Origin: an uncultured Veillonellaceae bacterium
GTDB taxonomy: Bacteria; Bacillota; Negativicutes; Selenomonadales; Selenomonadaceae
DNA: 64,000 bases
Direction of reading: 5' to 3'
Assembly (NCBI GenBank): GCA_902801565.1
Contig: CADCIX010000001.1
Span: forward strand, 1 to 64,000
Shown here: positions 7,603 through 14,552 of the stretch, one piece after another
How positions within the stretch are numbered: the stretch's first letter is position 1
Layout of the letters: every line of letters begins with the position of its first letter
Made by a program: the position numbers and the translations under genes
The notes under the pieces: generated by a model
The model's database searches: none
What the model was told of the DNA's origin: nothing
What the model saw: the letters and a program-made list of their open reading frames with translations, nothing else

Positions 7603-8912
7603 GGACGGACCTCCTTTCTGACGGCTTCCTCCAGTGCTGACTGCATGGCGTTGAAAAGGCGTTTGACACCACTGTAGCCGAAGGGCTGCTGTTCCTCGTT
7701 GAAGGGGACATGGGCTGCCGTCGGGTGGTAATAGCAGGCATCGGCACCCAGGGCAAGGGTGATGCCCTTGCCCTCGGAACGGTAGTGGAGCATCGTGGGG
7801 GAAAGATTGCTGTACACGCGGGTTTTGGGGCTGAGCTTCGCCAGCTTCTTGATGTAGAAATAGTCGTAGGGGGTGGGCTCGGCATAGATTTCGGCAACGG
7901 TGAGCCCATAACGCACCATGGCAAGGGCGATCTCAAAGGCATTGCCGTTGAGGCGGCTGCCCACGGCCAGGACTTCCTTGCCATGGGCACGGCAGAACTG
8001 GTTCACCACGGCCTGTGCATCGGTGAACCAGCTCACGTCGACGATGCGGGTCTTGAGGGTCATGGCGAGAATCTGGTACTGGGTGTGGATCTTGTCGATC
8101 TGGTAGAGGCGCGTGAGCTCCACGGAAGGAATCCCGAGGTTCTGCTCAAGCCAGCGCGCTGCGCCGCGGGCCTCGGGATTCAGAACGAGATTGAAATTCG
8201 CCCGTGAGAGCTCATGGTATTCCTCCATGTTCCGGCAACGGGAAAGTTCGCGGACATGCCGCAATCCCGTGTGGCGGAGCAGGGGATAGAGCTCGGTGTC
8301 CTCCTGCAGGGGGGCAAAGAACCCCAGAAGATTCACGGCGTTTGCCTGTTTCTTGCCGGGGCGGAGCAGGGAATAGACGGTTTCCCGGACAGCGACCATG
8401 GGTGGGCGATGGCTTTCCCGCGTCAGGGCGTACATGTAGCAGGGGAGCACAGGGAGGTGCACGGTTTCCATGGCTTTGCGGCAGATGCGGTCCATGTCGG
8501 TGCCGAGAAGGGCATCGACGCAGGTGATGCAAAGCATGACGGCGCTGGGAATCTCGGGGCGGCTTTCCACGAAAAGCTGTATGGCGGCAGGGATTTTCGT
8601 GAGATGGCGTCCCGTCACGATGTCGTTCTCATCGAGGAGGAGATAGGCGAACCGTTCCCCGAATTTCCCGGGGGCTTTCAAGGCGGCGGTATTGCGTCCG
8701 CAGCATCCGGGGGAGATCAGGAGCATGATGGAGCCGGGGATGGAAAGTCCTGCCCTCTTGACTCCGAACCCCTGGGCGCCCGGGGAATTGAAATCCAGCG
8801 CCGCAGGGGAATTGAAGATGAGATGGGTGTCTGTCTGAAGTTCCTTTGGGATGTTGTCGCGCCCGGCGGCATGCAGTTCTTTGATTGAAATGGAATAGGG
8901 CTTCTTCTCCAT
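7599..8912 (-). CDS. Nitrogenase component-1-like protein, large (NifD/NifE-like) subunit
   Basis: The 437-residue product resembles NifD/NifE-type proteins (oxidoreductase/nitrogenase component 1). Two cluster-ligand positions can be recognised: SPGCCGRNT (Cys70/Cys71), in the place of the GCAYAG loop, and CITCVDALLGTD (Cys128/Cys131), in the place of the SECPVGLIGDD loop. The first P-cluster Cys of NifD is absent. The C-terminal domain has VSWFTDAQAVVNQF and EVLAVGSRLNGNAFEIALAM, typical of the superfamily. I see no convincing equivalents of the FeMo-cofactor ligands Cys275 and His442, so a classical N2-reducing site is unlikely. The start lies 2 bases after the Fe-protein stop, and GAGGT overlaps that stop codon. 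It forms a tight operon with both neighbours. Confidence 0.78.
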   Translation of the reverse strand: MEKKPYSISIKELHAAGRDNIPKELQTDTHLIFNSPAALDFNSPGAQGFGVKRAGLSIPGSIMLLISPGCCGRNTAALKAPGKFGERFAYLLLDENDIVTGRHLTKIPAAIQLFVESRPEIPSAVMLCITCVDALLGTDMDRICRKAMETVHLPVLPCYMYALTRESHRPPMVAVRETVYSLLRPGKKQANAVNLLGFFAPLQEDTELYPLLRHTGLRHVRELSRCRNMEEYHELSRANFNLVLNPEARGAARWLEQNLGIPSVELTRLYQIDKIHTQYQILAMTLKTRIVDVSWFTDAQAVVNQFCRAHGKEVLAVGSRLNGNAFEIALAMVRYGLTVAEIYAEPTPYDYFYIKKLAKLSPKTRVYSNLSPTMLHYRSEGKGITLALGADACYYHPTAAHVPFNEEQQPFGYSGVKRLFNAMQSALEEAVRKEVRP

Positions 8913-8914
8913 GA

Positions 8915-9682
8915 TTACCTCGGCTGATTGTTATGGTCGTCGGAAAGGCGTCTTGCCAGTTCCAGGAATTTCTTGCTGATATCCAGCTCGGGATTCCCTT
9001 CGATGACGGTCTTTCCGATGTCCTCGAAGTGGTTGATGTCGTCGCTTCGGGGCATGTCGGCGATGATGGAAAGGTGATGCTCCCCGGCGAAGGCCTTCAC
9101 CTTTTCCTCCTCCTGCGGGATGTTGCGGCGGTTGAGAAGGATGCCGCGAACCTTTGCATAGCCGCGGTCAGCGAAGTTCTCCACAGCAGTCGCGATGTTG
9201 TTGGCGGCGTAAAGGGCCATCTTTTCCCCGGAGGTCACGATGAGGACGTCTTCGGCATAGCCCTCGCGGATGGGGGCAGCAAAGCCGCCGCAGACCACAT
9301 CTCCCAGGACGTCGTAAAGGACGATGTCGGGCTGGAAGGTTTCGAAGAGGTCCATTTCCTCCAGAATGTTGAAGGTGGCGATGATGCCGCGTCCGGCGCA
9401 GCCAAGGCCGGGGGTAGGCCCTCCTGTCTCGATGCAGAGGACGCCGCCGAAGCCGACGCGGGAGATTTCCTCCAGCCGCTCCGGCGGGTGGTCCTTTTCC
9501 CGCATGTAGCCCATGACGGACATGAGGGGCTTGCCCTCCAGGAGGTTGATGGTGGAGTCGGCCTTGGGGTCGCATCCGATCTGTATGACTTTTTTGCCGA
9601 GCTGGGCAAATGCGGCGGAAAGGTTGCTGGTCATGGTGGATTTCCCGATGCCGCCCTTGCCGTAGATTGCGATTTTTTGCAT
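8915..9682 (-). CDS. NifH-type nitrogenase iron protein (reductase component)
   Basis: NifH/BchL/CfbC-type proteins are ATP-driven dimers with one bridging [4Fe-4S] cluster that pass electrons to a component-1 partner. The 255-residue product has the P-loop GKGGIGKST (8-16), switch I CDPKADST (37-44), and both cluster cysteines: Cys95 in [12 protein letters not shown] and Cys131 in [12 protein letters not shown]. The Arg of GCAGRG, the target of ADP-ribosylation in some NifH proteins, is kept. The start at 9682 gives the canonical [12 protein letters not shown]-terminus with GGGGG about 8 bases upstream; longer starts to 9757 lack ribosome-binding sites. It is first in the operon. The closest function cannot be assigned by eye: nitrogenase-like, methylthio-alkane-reductase-like and tetrapyrrole-type reductases share these motifs. 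Confidence 0.9.
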   Translation of the reverse strand: MQKIAIYGKGGIGKSTMTSNLSAAFAQLGKKVIQIGCDPKADSTINLLEGKPLMSVMGYMREKDHPPERLEEISRVGFGGVLCIETGGPTPGLGCAGRGIIATFNILEEMDLFETFQPDIVLYDVLGDVVCGGFAAPIREGYAEDVLIVTSGEKMALYAANNIATAVENFADRGYAKVRGILLNRRNIPQEEEKVKAFAGEHHLSIIADMPRSDDINHFEDIGKTVIEGNPELDISKKFLELARRLSDDHNNQPR

Positions 9683-9719
9683 TCTTGAGTCCCCCGTCAT
9701 AAAAAATAAAATCCTCTTT

Positions 9720-9748
9720 ATTATACAATGCCTGTCATAAATTTTCCA
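9720..9748 (-). promoter_or_regulatory. Promoter of the nitrogenase-like/hypF operon
   Basis: On the minus strand TGGAAA (9748-9743) and TATAAT (9725-9720) are 17 bases apart, about 40 bases before the Fe-protein start. The -10 is perfect and the -35 matches 4 of 6. No sigma-54 (GG-N10-GC) element typical of nif genes is seen here. Confidence 0.6.
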
Positions 9749-9766
9749 TATATCCATAGGATTTTA

Positions 9767-9795
9767 GTGACGAAGCAGGCCGGAAGTTGTATAAT
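9767..9795 (+). promoter_or_regulatory. Promoter of pncB
   Basis: GTGACG (9767-9772) and a perfect TATAAT (9790-9795) are separated by 17 bases, 62 bases before the pncB start and divergent from the nitrogenase-like operon promoter. Confidence 0.55.
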
Positions 9796-9857
9796 TGGAA
9801 TGATATGGTAATGTTCCTGCATAATAGGTTGCAGGTTAGAGATGATGGGAGCCGTTT

Positions 9858-11315
9858 ATGACACAGTTTGATAATCGCAATATCAGCATGATGATGGATT
9901 TCTATGAGATGACCATGGCCAATGGCTATTTCCGCGATGTGGATGCAGACAAGAAGGTGGTCTTCGATGTATTCTACCGCGCGAATCCCGATGAGGGAGG
10001 ATTTGCCATTTTTGCCGGGCTGGAGCAGGTCATTGAGTACGTGGAAAACATGCACTTTTCCGAGGAGGATATCGCATACTTCCGTGAGCAGAAACTGTTT
10101 TCCGAGGAATTCCTTTCGTATCTCAAGGAGTTCCGTTTCCAGGGGGATATCTATGCCTTCCCGGAGGGAACCATCATGTATCCCGATGAACCGATATTGA
10201 CCGTGGAGGCATCCCTGATCGATGCACAGCTGGTGGAGACGGCCATCCTGGCGCAGATCAACCACCAATCCCTCATTGCGACGAAGGCCCGCCGCATTGT
10301 CCGTGCGGCAGGGGACCGGGCGGTTTCCGATTTTGGCGCGCGCAGGGCACACAACATGGATGCCGCTACCTATGGTGCGAGGGCTGCCTATATCGGTGGC
10401 GTTGTCGGCACGGCCACGGTGTCTGCGGGACAGATGTTCGGCATTCCCATCAGCGGGACGATGGCCCATAGCTGGGTGATGTTCTATGGGGATGAGTTTG
10501 AGGCCTTCAAGAAGTATGCGGAAACCTATCCGGATGCCACATTGCTTCTCGTGGATACCTACGATGTCATACATTCGGGCATCCCCAATGCCATTCGGGT
10601 TTCCCGCGAGGTTCTGGAACCCATGGGCAAAAGGCTCAAGGGCATCCGCATTGATTCCGGCGACCTGGCCTATCTTTCCAAGAGGGTGCGCGTCATGCTG
10701 GACGAGGCCGGATTGTCGGACTGCAAGATCGTCGTTTCCAACAGTCTGGATGAGTTCACCATAGCTTCCCTTTTGAACCAGGGCGCATGTATTGACAGCT
10801 TCGGTGTGGGGGAACGCCTCATCACGGCAAAATCCCAGCCTGTGTTCGGTGCGGTTTACAAGCTGTCCGCTGTGGGGGATGGGAAGGAGTTCACGCCCCG
10901 CCTCAAGGTTTCGGAGAATGTGGAGAAGATCACGAATCCCGGAAGGAAGGATGTCTATCGTGTCTATGACGGGGATGGGCATGCGGTGGCGGACCTGCTG
11001 GCGATCTGCGGCGAGAAGGTGGATATGAGCCAGCCCTGCCGCTATGTGGATCCGCAGAAGCCCTGGAAAAACCGGTATTTTGAAGGAGTCACTGCAAAAA
11101 ATCTTCGCAAGCTCTATATCAAGGATGGGAAGCGGGTGGAGGAACTGCCCTCCCTGGATGAGATCCGTGACTATGTGAAGTATCAGCTGGACCACGAGAT
11201 CTGGCAGGAGGAGCAGAGGTTCGAGAATCCCCACCGCCACTATCTTGATATGACGCCGGATTATTATGAACTGAAAATGAGTCTGCTCCATGAAACGCGG
11301 AAGCAGCATGGGTGA
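9858..11315 (+). CDS. pncB: Nicotinate phosphoribosyltransferase
   Basis: It makes nicotinate mononucleotide from nicotinate, PRPP and ATP in NAD salvage in the cytoplasm. The 485-residue length fits the long bacterial form. Visible signatures are YEMTMANGY near the N-terminus, SGTMAHSWVMFY with the His that is phosphorylated in the family, RIDSGDLAYLSK (PRPP/ribose-phosphate binding) and VVSNSLDEF. GGGAG lies about 8 bases before the ATG. It heads a run with aroE and mtnN. A nicotinamidase gene (pncA) at 22.2 kb would supply its substrate. Confidence 0.95.
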   Translation: MTQFDNRNISMMMDFYEMTMANGYFRDVDADKKVVFDVFYRANPDEGGFAIFAGLEQVIEYVENMHFSEEDIAYFREQKLFSEEFLSYLKEFRFQGDIYAFPEGTIMYPDEPILTVEASLIDAQLVETAILAQINHQSLIATKARRIVRAAGDRAVSDFGARRAHNMDAATYGARAAYIGGVVGTATVSAGQMFGIPISGTMAHSWVMFYGDEFEAFKKYAETYPDATLLLVDTYDVIHSGIPNAIRVSREVLEPMGKRLKGIRIDSGDLAYLSKRVRVMLDEAGLSDCKIVVSNSLDEFTIASLLNQGACIDSFGVGERLITAKSQPVFGAVYKLSAVGDGKEFTPRLKVSENVEKITNPGRKDVYRVYDGDGHAVADLLAICGEKVDMSQPCRYVDPQKPWKNRYFEGVTAKNLRKLYIKDGKRVEELPSLDEIRDYVKYQLDHEIWQEEQRFENPHRHYLDMTPDYYELKMSLLHETRKQHG

Positions 11316-11326
11316 GGGGTGATCTG

Positions 11327-12184
11327 ATGTACACGGGAAAGACCAGGAATCTTGGGGTCATGGGCTGGCCGATTGCCCATTCCCTGTCCCCGGTGCTCCA
11401 GAATGCGGCCATTGAGGAAGCGGGGCTGGACTATGCCTATGTTGCCCTGCCGGTGGAGCCCTTGAAGCTCCCTGCTGCGGTGGAGGGGCTTCGTGCCCTG
11501 CAGTTCCGCGGCTTTAATGTGACCATTCCCCACAAGTCCGCCATCATGCCCCTGCTGGATGGGATCGATGAGGATGCCCGTATCATCGGGGCGGTGAATA
11601 CGGTGGTCAACGAGGACGGTTTCCTGCGGGGGTACAACACGGATGCCGCCGGTTTCATCCATGCACTGCAGGATACCGGCTTTGAGGTGGCAGGGAAACA
11701 GGTATGCGTCCTGGGAGCCGGAGGAGCCGCCAGGGCTGTCCTTTGGGCGTTGGCAAAGCATGGGGCGGCACGGGTGTCCATTGGCGTCCGCAATCCGGAA
11801 AAGGCGAAGCCCCTGGTGGAACTCTTCCGGAAATATGTGGAGATCGAGGCCTTCCACTGGGAAAGCGAAGCATTTCTGGGCAGGCTGGCGGACGCGGGGC
11901 TTCTGGTCAACACCACCCCTTTGGGGATGCATCCCCATGTGGATGATATGCCGCCCGTGAGGCTTTCCTGCCTGGGGAAGGATGCGTTTGTCTACGATAT
12001 CATCTACACCCCGGCGGAGACAAGGCTTTTGCGCGAGGCAGCCTCTCTTGGACACCCGGTATTGAACGGGGAAGGGATGCTGGCAGGGCAGGGGGCGGCC
12101 GCCTTCCGGCTCTGGACAGGCGTGGATGCCGATGTGAAGCTGATGGAAAAGGTATTGCGGGAATATTTGGAGGTGGATCGTTGA
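11327..12184 (+). CDS. aroE: Shikimate dehydrogenase
   Basis: It reduces 3-dehydroshikimate to shikimate with NADPH in the aromatic amino-acid pathway. The 285-residue product has MGWPIAHSLSPVLQNAAI (substrate binding), NVTIPHK with the catalytic Lys, NTDAAGF with the partner Asp, the glycine-rich nucleotide loop LGAGGAARAV, and TTPLGMHP. ATG 11327, preceded by GAGGGGTGAT, is preferred to a GTG at 11312 that overlaps the pncB stop. The stop overlaps the mtnN start (TGATG). Confidence 0.95.
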   Translation: MYTGKTRNLGVMGWPIAHSLSPVLQNAAIEEAGLDYAYVALPVEPLKLPAAVEGLRALQFRGFNVTIPHKSAIMPLLDGIDEDARIIGAVNTVVNEDGFLRGYNTDAAGFIHALQDTGFEVAGKQVCVLGAGGAARAVLWALAKHGAARVSIGVRNPEKAKPLVELFRKYVEIEAFHWESEAFLGRLADAGLLVNTTPLGMHPHVDDMPPVRLSCLGKDAFVYDIIYTPAETRLLREAASLGHPVLNGEGMLAGQGAAAFRLWTGVDADVKLMEKVLREYLEVDR

Positions 12185-12891
12185 TGAAGATCGGGATTAT
12201 CGGGGCAATGGATATGGAGGTCGATTCGCTGAAGGCGGATGCGGCGGTTTCCCATGTGGAGAAAAAGGCGAACATGGAATTCTATGAGGGGAAGCTGGGC
12301 AATAAGGATGTTGTCATCGTGCGCTGCGGCATCGGCAAGGTGAGCGCTGCCATCTGCGCTCAGATTCTCGTGGATGATTTTCATGTGACCCATGTCATCA
12401 ACACGGGGGCGGCCGGTTCCCTGGATGCGAAGCTGGATATAGGGGATGTGGTCATATCGACGGAGGCCGTGGAGCATGATTTCGATGTTTCCCAAATTGG
12501 ATTCAGGAAGGGCGAGCATCCTTACATCAACATGCAGAATTTCCCCGCCTCCATGGAGTTGCGGAAACAGGCGCTGCAGGCCGTGAAGGAGGCCGCGCCG
12601 GACATTCGGGCGATGGAGGGCAGGATCTGCTCCGGCGACCAGTTCATATCTTCCCAGGCGAAAAAGGAGGAGATCATTCGGGAGTTTGGCGGCTCCTGTG
12701 TCGAGATGGAGGGCGGAGCGGTTGCCCATGCCTGCTATCTCAGCGGTGTTCCTTTCGTCATCATCCGCGCCATATCGGACAAGGCGGATGACAGCAGCCA
12801 AATGTCCTTCGATGAGTTTGCACGAAAGGCTGCAGCACGGGGAGCAGCAATCGTAAAGTCCATGGTGGAGCATTGGCCGGACATAGAATGA
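12184..12891 (+). CDS. mtnN: 5'-methylthioadenosine/S-adenosylhomocysteine nucleosidase
   Basis: It splits adenine from methylthioadenosine and S-adenosylhomocysteine, clearing by-products of SAM use and feeding methionine salvage and LuxS. The 235-residue sequence shows GIIGAMDMEVD at the N-terminus, the NTGAAGSLD loop, VEMEGGAVAH (ribose-binding Glu) and AISDKADD with the catalytic Asp. GGAGGTGG precedes the start. TTG 12181 is an in-frame alternative with better spacing, adding one residue. It is translationally coupled to aroE. Confidence 0.95.
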   Translation: MKIGIIGAMDMEVDSLKADAAVSHVEKKANMEFYEGKLGNKDVVIVRCGIGKVSAAICAQILVDDFHVTHVINTGAAGSLDAKLDIGDVVISTEAVEHDFDVSQIGFRKGEHPYINMQNFPASMELRKQALQAVKEAAPDIRAMEGRICSGDQFISSQAKKEEIIREFGGSCVEMEGGAVAHACYLSGVPFVIIRAISDKADDSSQMSFDEFARKAAARGAAIVKSMVEHWPDIE

Positions 12892-12915
12892 ATTCCAAAC
12901 TTATATCAAATGAAG

Positions 12916-12941
12916 AGCCCCGCAGGGAAGACTGCGGGGCT
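12916..12941. terminator. Bidirectional terminator between mtnN and aspA
   Basis: AGCCCCGCAG (12916-12925) and CTGCGGGGCT (12932-12941) form a perfect 10-bp stem with a 6-base loop between convergent genes. T-tracts are short on both sides. Confidence 0.75.
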
Positions 12942-12957
12942 TTGGTGTACTTAGCGT

Positions 12958-14346
12958 TTAATTTGTGATGCCGGGGCGTGTCATCTGCTCCGGTGACATG
13001 ATTTGGTTGAGCTTGTCCTCGGGAAGGATGCCCTTTTCCAAAATGATCTCGCGAATGGGACGGCCTGTGTTGTAGGCTTCCTTGGCCAGCATGGCGGACT
13101 GTTCGTATCCGATATGGGGCAGGAGCGCCGTCACCACACCCACGCTGTTGTCCACCCACTTCTGGCACTGCTCGCGGTTTGCCTCCATGCCCTCAAGCAG
13201 CTTGTCCACGAAGGTGCGGCAGCCGGCGGCGATGTAGTTCATGGAGCTGAACAGGTTGTAGGCCATGATGGGCTCCATGACATTGAGCTCCAGCTGGCCG
13301 TTCTCCACACCAAGGGTCACGGCGAGGTCGTTGCCGATGACCTGATAGCAGGCCTGGTCGAGAACCTCGGCAATGACGGGATTGACCTTCCCGGGCATGA
13401 TGGAGGAACCCGGCTGGCGCTTCGGAAGGCTGATCTCTCCAAGCCCGCAGCGGGGGCCGGAGGCCATGAGACGGAAATCGTTTGCCATCTTGATGAGCAC
13501 CAGGGCCGTATTCTTGAGGGCTGAGGAAACGTCCACGAAACCGTCGGTATTGTTTGTCGCGTCAATGATGTTCGTGGAGGTCTCGAAGTTCTCTCCCGTG
13601 ATCTCGCGAAGCTTGCGGGCCACGGCCTTGATATAGGCAGGCTCTGCATTGAGTCCCGTCCCGACTGCGGTGCCGCCCATGTTGATGAGGCGGATGCTGT
13701 CGATGGCCCACTCCACGCGCTTGATGCTTCGGCGGATGGCCGAGGCATAGGAACCCATTTCCTGTCCCAGGGTGATGGGAACGGCATCCTGCAGGTGGGT
13801 GCGCCCCATCTTCAGCACATCCTTGTACTCCTCTGCCTTCTTTTCCAGGGCAGAAGCGAGGTATTCCAGGGAGTCCGTCACCTTATGGCTCTTGTAGGTC
13901 AGGCAGACCTTGATGGCCGTTGGCAGGGAGTCGTTTGTGGATTGGGCCATATTGGCATGGTTGTTCGGGGAAATGATATCGTAGCGTCCCTTCTCCTCGC
14001 CGATGATTTCCAGGGCGCGGTTGCAGAGCACCTCATTCATGTTCATGTTGATGGAGGTTCCCGCACCGCCCTGGATGGGGTCTACAGGGAACTGGTCGAT
14101 GAGCTCTCCGTCGATGATTTCCTCCGCTGCCTGCACGAGAGCATTTCCAATCCTTCTTTCCAGGCGTCCCGTTTCCATGTTCGCCTGCGCCGCGGCCTTC
14201 TTCACCTTTGCCATGGACTTGATGAAGTCCTCGTCGAGCCTCCTGCCCGTGATGCTGAAGTTCTCGATGGCCCGCATGGTCTGCACGCCGTAGTAGACAT
14301 CATCGGGAACCTCAAGCTCGCCCAAAAAATCATGTTCTTTTCTCAT
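12958..14346 (-). CDS. aspA: Aspartate ammonia-lyase (aspartase)
   Basis: It interconverts L-aspartate with fumarate and ammonia, feeding fumarate into anaerobic respiration. The 462-residue product carries the fumarase/aspartase signature GSSIMPGKVNPV. Aspartase rather than fumarase is supported by FLGELEVPDDVYYGVQTMRA and by DPIQGGAGTSINMNMNEVL, where fumarases read TGSGTQSNMN. AAGGAGGCG lies about 6 bases before the ATG. Its promoter is one of the inverted 38-bp elements that flank the EAL gene. Confidence 0.92.
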   Translation of the reverse strand: MRKEHDFLGELEVPDDVYYGVQTMRAIENFSITGRRLDEDFIKSMAKVKKAAAQANMETGRLERRIGNALVQAAEEIIDGELIDQFPVDPIQGGAGTSINMNMNEVLCNRALEIIGEEKGRYDIISPNNHANMAQSTNDSLPTAIKVCLTYKSHKVTDSLEYLASALEKKAEEYKDVLKMGRTHLQDAVPITLGQEMGSYASAIRRSIKRVEWAIDSIRLINMGGTAVGTGLNAEPAYIKAVARKLREITGENFETSTNIIDATNNTDGFVDVSSALKNTALVLIKMANDFRLMASGPRCGLGEISLPKRQPGSSIMPGKVNPVIAEVLDQACYQVIGNDLAVTLGVENGQLELNVMEPIMAYNLFSSMNYIAAGCRTFVDKLLEGMEANREQCQKWVDNSVGVVTALLPHIGYEQSAMLAKEAYNTGRPIREIILEKGILPEDKLNQIMSPEQMTRPGITN

Positions 14347-14384
14347 GTCTTCGCCTCCTTGAAGTATTTTTCTATCCTACCTAT

Positions 14385-14413
14385 ATTATAACGTATTGTT
14401 CAAATTTTGCCAA
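14385..14413 (-). promoter_or_regulatory. aspA promoter inside a repeat element
   Basis: On the minus strand TTGGCA (14413-14408) and TATAAT (14390-14385) lie 17 bases apart, a near-perfect vegetative promoter about 40 bases before aspA. The -35 is the right arm of the palindrome at 14404-14422. The leuS promoter is nearly identical. Confidence 0.85.
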
Positions 14414-14422
14414 AGGCAAAAT
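14385..14422 (-). repeat. 38-bp promoter repeat, inverted copy (left of the EAL gene)
   Basis: The reverse complement of this segment matches 16891-16928 at 36 of 38 positions. It starts with the perfect palindrome ATTTTGCC-TTT-GGCAAAAT and ends in TATAAT. Together with the right-hand copies it brackets the EAL-domain gene in inverted orientation. Confidence 0.85.
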
Positions 14423-14461
14423 CTTCCAACATATGCAGATTTTGGTTAAGGCTTCTGGCTT

Positions 14462-14493
14462 CCGGCAGGAAATCCCTTGTGGGATATCGAATA
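14462..14493 (+). repeat. Copy 2 of a short dispersed sequence (compare 1433-1463)
   Basis: CCGGCAGGAAATCCC...GGGATATCGAATA resembles the stretch upstream of the secreted-protein gene. Here it adjoins the inverted 38-bp promoter repeat, so 14385-14493 may be one compound repeat of about 110 bases. Confidence 0.5.
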
Positions 14494-14552
14494 AATAAAG
14501 ATGAAATTGCGGAAAGGATTCCGAGACCACGAGAGGGGGCGGCGTTTGGTGT

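Noticed and set aside
6535-9682. A true molybdenum nitrogenase (nifHDK)
   Set aside because: The component-1 proteins are too short, lack the FeMo-cofactor ligands and part of the P-cluster cysteines, and no nifB, nifE or nifN gene is present in the window.
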